Below are positions 6,156 through 10,004 of a stretch of 10,004 nt of DNA, one piece after another. Below the pieces are notes generated by a model. The model worked only from the letters and a program-made list of their open reading frames with translations, made no database searches and was not told the origin of the DNA. Positions within the stretch are counted from its first letter, which is position 1. Each line of letters starts with the position of its first letter. The position numbers were made by a program, and so were the translations under genes. Origin of the DNA: CAUZRD01 sp963582255 (GTDB lineage Bacteria; Pseudomonadota; Alphaproteobacteria; Rhizobiales; TMED25). The stretch lies in the NCBI GenBank assembly GCA_963582255.1, contig CAUZRD010000069.1:1-10004 (forward strand). The letters are read 5' to 3'.

Positions 6156-6956
6156 CTACTTTGATCGTGCCGAGCGTAGCGAGCCTCTCCAGCGATCAGG
6201 GTATTCCATGATTGTACCTGTTTCTTTGATTGAGCCTACAGCCTCAAGTGCGGTTTGAAGGATCGATTGCTGCTGCTCAGGGTTAAAGGCTTGCCCGACG
6301 AGATTGCCTTGGGGAAAACGCATATAAATCGCGCGTGGTGAGCCAACCATCTTGGTGATGTAAGGATGTGTGGTGAGCGATATGGTGCTGATACCGCCAT
6401 CTTCCATCGCATTCTGGATCAGTCCCACGGACCGATGGCAGATTGGTCAGCCGGGTGTGAGAAGAGCAATGTCAACACCTTCGACCTGCGCTCGCTCAAC
6501 AATTTTAGGAATTGTTTCTCGCACGGTCGTGGTTGGATTTGGTACCCATCCCATCATTCCAAAGAACGTATCGGAGATACTGCCAATGATACCCTGATCG
6601 CGCAGCTCGGGAAGCCGTTCGATAGGAAACATGCAGTTCACGTCCTGATCCGCGTCGATGTGATTGTAGTGGGTGTGTGTTATCATCAGAGATTCGGGAG
6701 GTGAGTCTGATGGAATTTCGCGAAGTGACCAGTCGCCGTCCTCTTTCATCACATCGTAGGGTTCCTGGGTGCGCAGGTGAATTCCGCCGGTCGTTACCAG
6801 CATGACTTTGCACTCGGAAAGCGGCTTGGTAAGTGGTGTCCAGGCAAGTTTCTCGTTGCGCACATCGGCAAGCGCACCGTGACCTCCGGGTTTCATCCAA
6901 TCTGTCCACCGCTGTTGCCACTTATCGGTGAATTCCCAGTCGAGAAGTTTTGTCAA
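6156..6956 (-). CDS. Glycine/betaine/D-proline reductase selenoprotein B-like protein (Sec170, U-P-I-C)
   Basis: This is read as 266 residues with the in-frame TGA at 6449-6447 translated as selenocysteine. Two separate open frames (6956-6447 and 6428-6156) are in the same frame and join into one continuous family match. Visible blocks are VTTGGIHL (54-61), IPSDSP (81-86), THTHYNHIDADQDVN (93-107), then DIALLTPG-U-PICHRSVGLIQ around Sec170-Cys173, and a C-terminal half with FPQGNLVGQAFNPEQQ. In this family the TGA position is Sec or Cys. Clostridial GrdB and PrdB use that Sec to attack the substrate carbon, but no pyruvoyl subunit gene (grdE/prdA type) is in this window, so the reaction here is unknown. 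The size is nearer PrdB than GrdB. The start is TTG at 6956, with AGGTGA 4 bases upstream. It is first in the cluster, 6 bases ahead of the 91-residue gene. No signal peptide is seen. Confidence 0.9.
6418..6436 (-). promoter_or_regulatory. Candidate bacterial SECIS hairpin of the selenoprotein B-like gene
   Basis: Ten bases after the TGA the minus strand reads ATCGGTCC-GTG-GGACTGAT, an eight-pair stem with one G-U pair and a GUG apical loop (CGUGG if the last pair opens). The loop begins 18 bases after the TGA and has G first. Both properties fit the usual bacterial SECIS consensus. Because it lies within the coding sequence it also encodes HRSVGL, part of the family motif. Confidence 0.65.
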
Positions 6957-7228
6957 CAGTTCACCTATTTTAAGGGATGATTAGAAGTAATAATTCTTTT
7001 ATTTAGTCAAAAAAGCTAACGCGAAACTGGAAGGCAGTCAATGCCATCAGTCTTGCTCAGGTGATTTGCACCAAGTTTCATGAGAGTACTCATAAATAGG
7101 ATAGACTTGCCTTAGGAAAGAGACATTTGAATGACGACCGTGGGTTAGCTGTGGTGAAATGATCGGCTTGCTAGTGGGACTAAAGAAATTATCGAATAAC
7201 GTTTTATATTGAATCTATTATGACCATT

Positions 7229-8254
7229 TCAGATACCTAGAGCTTCCTGAATCAAAGCTACATTTGATGGGTGTGGCTTTAACTCTCCGGCGTAGATGCG
7301 CTTGGTAATTTCTGTTATGGCCCGGTTAATGGGCGCTTCTAACCCGCGTGCCTCGCTTTCATCCGCGACAAAGCCATTGATCTGGTTGACTTCGCTATAG
7401 CGGCCTTTCAAATGATCCTGCAGTACTGCGACTTTGTTGGTTAGCCCTACATGAGCGGTAGTCTGGTTTAGCATTAGCTCACATAAACGGTTGGTGCCTT
7501 CTATTTCTTCTGGCATAAGTCCGGCGATTGGCACGTTTTTGTAGCCTAGCTCATGTCCAATAGTGAGAGTTTCCTCGCCCGCGCGTAACATAATATCACG
7601 CATGCCGGATACCTGAAAAATCTCACCGGAGGTCATGTTGGTGATGCCCTTGAGTCCCATGCTCATAGCGTTGATAATCAGTTTCATCCACTTGGCTGAG
7701 AGGATGTTTTCGACAATATCAACCGTGCCAACATCGGACAAAATCTCCTGAATTTCGGCAAGGCGCTTTTCCATCGATGGCTCAAGCGCACCAATGCCTA
7801 ACCAGGTCCGGTCGGGTGGTGTGTTGCGCTTGATAATTCCTGGATCAAAAAGTTCCGCAGAAAGTTCGATCGCACAGCCAAGCGTGTGATGAGGCCCGAC
7901 GATCTCAGCGATGTCATTGGCTGTCATTCCATTCTGGATGCCGATCAGAAGGCCATCGTCAGTGAGGTAAGGTTTGATGAACTCGGCCATCCAGCGTGCG
8001 TCGAACGCCTTTACTGTCAGAAAAACAACATTGTATTTCTCACCTAGACTACAAACGTCACACATGTGCTCGGCTCGGACTTTCACCTCAAGCGTAGCGT
8101 TTTCCATATTAATAGTGAGGCCGTCGGCCTTCATTTTTTCTACGTGTGCAGGCCATTGGTCTATCAACGTTACATCATGGCCGGCGTTGGTTAGATCGGC
8201 TGCAATGCAGCTTCCGTTGGCGCCAGTACCGAGCACGGCTATTTTCTTTACCAT
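7229..8254 (-). CDS. Ketopantoate reductase (ApbA/PanE) family dehydrogenase
   Basis: This 341-residue soluble protein has the N-terminal Rossmann fold of 2-dehydropantoate 2-reductases: VLGTGANG places the dinucleotide glycines at 9, 11 and 14, and Asp32 (LIDQW) ends beta-2. QNGM near residue 119 matches the conserved asparagine region, and AKWMKLIIN places the family catalytic lysine at 191. The C-terminal helical domain (ApbA_C) is present. It is about 40 residues longer than E. coli PanE, typical of the broader family whose members are often not pantothenate enzymes. AGGAGGA stands 6 bases upstream of the ATG. It begins 39 bases after the alpha/beta hydrolase gene on the same strand, so an operon with a catabolic hydrolase is likely and points to a 2-oxo or 2-hydroxy acid substrate from a degradation pathway. 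A true panE role is possible but less favoured by context. Confidence 0.9.
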   Translation of the reverse strand: MVKKIAVLGTGANGSCIAADLTNAGHDVTLIDQWPAHVEKMKADGLTINMENATLEVKVRAEHMCDVCSLGEKYNVVFLTVKAFDARWMAEFIKPYLTDDGLLIGIQNGMTANDIAEIVGPHHTLGCAIELSAELFDPGIIKRNTPPDRTWLGIGALEPSMEKRLAEIQEILSDVGTVDIVENILSAKWMKLIINAMSMGLKGITNMTSGEIFQVSGMRDIMLRAGEETLTIGHELGYKNVPIAGLMPEEIEGTNRLCELMLNQTTAHVGLTNKVAVLQDHLKGRYSEVNQINGFVADESEARGLEAPINRAITEITKRIYAGELKPHPSNVALIQEALGI

Positions 8255-8260
8255 AGTAAA

Positions 8261-8267
8261 TCCTCCT
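8261..8267 (-). promoter_or_regulatory. Strong ribosome binding site of the ketopantoate reductase-like gene
   Basis: The minus strand reads AGGAGGA, 6 bases before the ATG at 8254. It is the strongest Shine-Dalgarno match in the window and suggests the second gene of this pair is well translated. Confidence 0.65.
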
Positions 8268-8293
8268 CGCTGGTGATTAAGAAATTCTGGCGA

Positions 8294-9127
8294 TCAATCG
8301 CTAATCAGCAAGGGTTGGAAGAACGTATTAATCAGATTCTGGAAGTCCTCAGCACGTTCGATCTGTGTCCAGTGGCCAACACGCCCAAATATTGACAGAT
8401 CGGCATCTGGCATGAGTCGAACAATCCTAAGGCTTGTCTGGTTTAGTGGAACAATATGATCGTGAATGCCGTGGACAAGCAATGTCGGCGTTGTAATTGA
8501 GGAAATCTGTTCTTCACTGAGCGCCATATCGTCCAGATGCCTTTGGCGAGGTGCGGCGAAGGCCGAAGCGTATCTTTCTTGAACTCCGGGTGCCATACTT
8601 GCCTCATAGCGAAGCTTGACGAGATCATCACTTACCAGAGATTGATCATGCGCCAGATGTCTCATAACACTCTCCATCGCTTTGATGCTCGGCTCATATC
8701 CCCAAACCTCGTCAAGTGCTTCGGTGATCGGAAATGAGATTCCAACTGTCCCCATCAGCACCATACGCTCGATGCGCTGAGGATTGTTATACGCCAGTCC
8801 AAGCGCAAGTGCGCCGCCCATGGAGTTGCCGACCAGGGCAACTTTTTTAAGATTCATCGCATTGATGAATCCGGTAAGTTGCCTCAATCGTGATGCATTG
8901 TTGAAAGTAGTGCCGTCGGGGAAAGTTGTTGTTCCAAAGCCAACAACGTCAGGTGCAATGAGCCGATATTTTGTGGCTAATTCAGACTGAAGGGTGCCAC
9001 GCCAATTTGCCAGAGCTGAGACCCCGGGCCCTGAACCATGAATAAGCACAACTGGCGGTCCATTGCCGGCCTCGAGATAGGTGGTTCGCATTCCATCATG
9101 TTCGATATGGCGTTCGGTTAGGTTCAT
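8294..9127 (-). CDS. Alpha/beta hydrolase, meta-cleavage-product (C-C bond) hydrolase type
   Basis: This is a 277-residue soluble alpha/beta-hydrolase. The oxyanion segment HGSGPGVSALANWR (30-43) and the nucleophile elbow GNSMGG, with Ser102, are characteristic of hydrolases that split ring-cleavage products (XylF, BphD, CarC and relatives). The acid Asp223 (HGIHDHIVP) and the histidine His252, followed by Trp253 (GHWTQIERAEDF), complete the triad. Length matches the family. The cap region lies between about 130 and 205. No signal peptide is seen. AAGG is 9 bases upstream of the ATG, a weak ribosome site. It heads a probable two-gene operon with the ketopantoate reductase-like gene. No ring-cleaving dioxygenase is in the window, so the natural substrate may not be aromatic; an ester or other 2-oxo-dienoate-like compound is equally possible. 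Confidence 0.93.
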   Translation of the reverse strand: MNLTERHIEHDGMRTTYLEAGNGPPVVLIHGSGPGVSALANWRGTLQSELATKYRLIAPDVVGFGTTTFPDGTTFNNASRLRQLTGFINAMNLKKVALVGNSMGGALALGLAYNNPQRIERMVLMGTVGISFPITEALDEVWGYEPSIKAMESVMRHLAHDQSLVSDDLVKLRYEASMAPGVQERYASAFAAPRQRHLDDMALSEEQISSITTPTLLVHGIHDHIVPLNQTSLRIVRLMPDADLSIFGRVGHWTQIERAEDFQNLINTFFQPLLISD

Positions 9128-9324
9128 GGTTGAAGACCTTGTAATTTGGGCGGGATATTTTTTAAAAAATCACTGTTAATTCAGCAAGCGTTTCGTTCTC
9201 AATTTCCGTTAGTTGGAGGATAGAATTAGGGCTCTCCTGAGAATGACGGTATGGTTATAATCAATCTCTTTCTGACTTAATATAGGCTGAAGCGGTGTTG
9301 TATTCCGCGACCTGGCATGCGTTG
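9128..9324. other. Intergenic stretch without a recognisable gene
   Basis: This gap separates the start of the alpha/beta hydrolase gene from the end of the decayed dioxygenase. Neither strand shows a family match, an RNA gene or a convincing terminator. It must contain the promoter of the hydrolase operon, but I cannot point to a clear one. Confidence 0.4.
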
Positions 9325-9775
9325 CTAAGATAATGATGCGCGGGGGTGCCCGCCTTTTTCTCCTGACGATGACAAATAGCTAGGTAGATCGCCAACAGTC
9401 TGTGTTTTATGCAACACGCGCCGGGCGTTGTATGGAAAGGACTTGCGATAGCGCATGGTACAACGATTATCCCACAGCACAAGATCCCCCCCGCTATTCA
9501 AGGTGCTGTTGAAAATCTGGCCTTTCAGCATGCGCTCATAATTCATCTAGTAAGACTTCCGATTTATCAAGTTCAAGCCCGTTAATATCATGCCCTCGGA
9601 ATAATAAAGTAAGATAATCTAGCCAAGCCTGATAGATGAACTTGGTTTCGGCGTCGTTGGACGAACAAAGGTCACCGCAAGTGATTTCCGCTCCGAGTGC
9701 GAACTCAAGCGGGTTTATTTTTACACTTCCACAGGTCAGAGATTTTGATATCTGTTCGCTATGATAAAGCGACAT
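9325..9775 (-). pseudogene. Decayed TauD/TfdA-type 2-oxoglutarate dioxygenase
   Basis: Two pieces of one gene are visible. The first (from ATG 9775) begins like a TauD-family protein, with GAEITCGDL at 28-36 and LTLLFRGHD ending at 63, then jumps straight to INGLELDKSEVLLDEL, which belongs near the C-terminal end of such proteins. Roughly 150 residues, including the HxD iron ligands, are missing. The frame then hits TGA (9538-9536); the same frame continues AHAERPDF before similarity shifts by one frame into GGDLVLWDNRCTM and RRVLHKTQ. The position after CTM, normally the distal iron-binding His, is Arg. Similarity ends near 9380; the last codons to 9325 are readthrough. An internal deletion, a nonsense codon, a frameshift and a lost ligand together make function impossible. 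Intact relatives use Fe(II) and 2-oxoglutarate to hydroxylate sulfonates, phenoxyacetates and similar compounds. Confidence 0.85.
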
Positions 9776-9914
9776 GGGGCGACCCCATATCCAATTGTTA
9801 TTTGAAAACTAAAGCATTTTGGCGGTTCATCTGCTAATGGGAATTGTAAATCAATTGTGCAGCTAGCGATTTGTGAACCGACAAGTGGTAGCTGATTATG
9901 TATGTGCTGCTAGT

Positions 9915-9922
9915 GGAAGAGG
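9915..9922 (+). promoter_or_regulatory. Ribosome binding site of the GMC oxidoreductase gene
   Basis: GGAAGAGG ends 6 bases before the ATG at 9929 and supports that start. The upstream gap 9776-9928 carries no gene and no convincing promoter. Confidence 0.55.
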
Positions 9923-9928
9923 TCTAGG

Positions 9929-10004
9929 ATGCAAGTTGAAGGGGTTTTTGATTTCATTATTGTGGGCGCCGGCAGCGCTGGCTGTGTGCTTGCTAATAGG
10001 TTGA
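9929..10004 (+). CDS. GMC-family flavin oxidoreductase, N-terminal fragment (runs off window)
   Basis: Only the first 25 residues are inside the window. They read MQVEGVFDFIIVGAGSAGCV then LANRL, the beta-alpha-beta FAD-binding start (GxGxxG as GAGSAG) typical of glucose-methanol-choline oxidoreductases such as choline dehydrogenase and alcohol dehydrogenases. The GSAGCVLANRL wording is close to diagnostic of the family even at this length. The gene is divergent from the decayed dioxygenase and has its own ribosome site. The members oxidise alcohols with FAD; the substrate cannot be judged from this fragment. Confidence 0.85.
   Translation, partial: MQVEGVFDFIIVGAGSAGCVLANRL

Noticed and set aside
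7005..7010. TTGACT on the minus strand as a -35 box for the selenoprotein cluster
   Set aside because: No acceptable -10 element lies 16-18 bases downstream, so a promoter call is not supported.
9536..9538. The TGA in the dioxygenase remnant (DEL-TGA-AHA) as a third selenocysteine site
   Set aside because: It is not at a redox or metal-binding position of the TauD family, no Cys is expected there, and the same gene has a large deletion and a frameshift, so it is ordinary decay.
9774..9788. Perfect six-base inverted repeat ATGGGG-CGA-CCCCAT over the start of the dioxygenase remnant
   Set aside because: It could sequester the start of the remnant, but the gene is dead, the arms are short and no second copy exists in the window.

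Overview
The window looks like a proteobacterial chromosome segment, most probably from an alphaproteobacterium and perhaps marine. That placement is inferred from protein flavour, moderate GC content and the tandem CorC/HlyC genes; there is no rRNA or marker gene to confirm it. The sequence shows one thing about the organism more directly: it very probably makes selenocysteine (Sec), because two genes here have an in-frame TGA exactly where a redox-active residue belongs.

Layout. At 86-2686 (minus) two tandem CNNM/CBS/CorC-type membrane proteins are joined TAA-ATG with no gap. At 2878-3936 (minus) there is an intact aldo/keto reductase. The gap at 3937-4298 holds a roughly 40-base remnant of a second aldo/keto reductase, cut off just before a plus-strand SDR oxidoreductase (4299-5063). 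At 5170-6956 (minus) a three-gene cluster encodes, in transcription order, a glycine/proline-reductase 'selenoprotein B'-like protein (U-P-I-C, Sec170), a 91-residue helical protein of unknown function, and a DsbA/FrnE-like thioredoxin-fold protein (U-P-W-C, Sec15). Ordinary gene calling splits or truncates both Sec genes. At 7229-9127 (minus) an alpha/beta hydrolase of the meta-cleavage-product type is followed by a ketopantoate-reductase-like dehydrogenase. At 9325-9775 (minus) lies a decayed TauD/TfdA-type dioxygenase with an internal deletion, a nonsense codon and a frameshift. From 9929 (plus) a GMC-family flavin oxidoreductase begins and runs off the window.

How it fits together. The right three quarters is a patchwork of small-molecule oxidoreductases and hydrolases, with gene debris (the aldo/keto reductase fragment and the dead dioxygenase) marking past rearrangements; it reads as an accessory catabolic region beside the more housekeeping CorC pair. 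The most notable item is the selenoprotein cluster. Two UxxC redox proteins sit in one apparent operon, each with a plausible SECIS hairpin directly after the TGA and a CGUG-type apical loop. The pyruvoyl subunit genes that accompany the clostridial amino-acid reductases are absent from the window, so the pair probably does something other than Stickland-type reduction. A thioredoxin-fold selenoprotein serving as redox partner of the selenoprotein-B-like enzyme is a reasonable hypothesis, but not shown.
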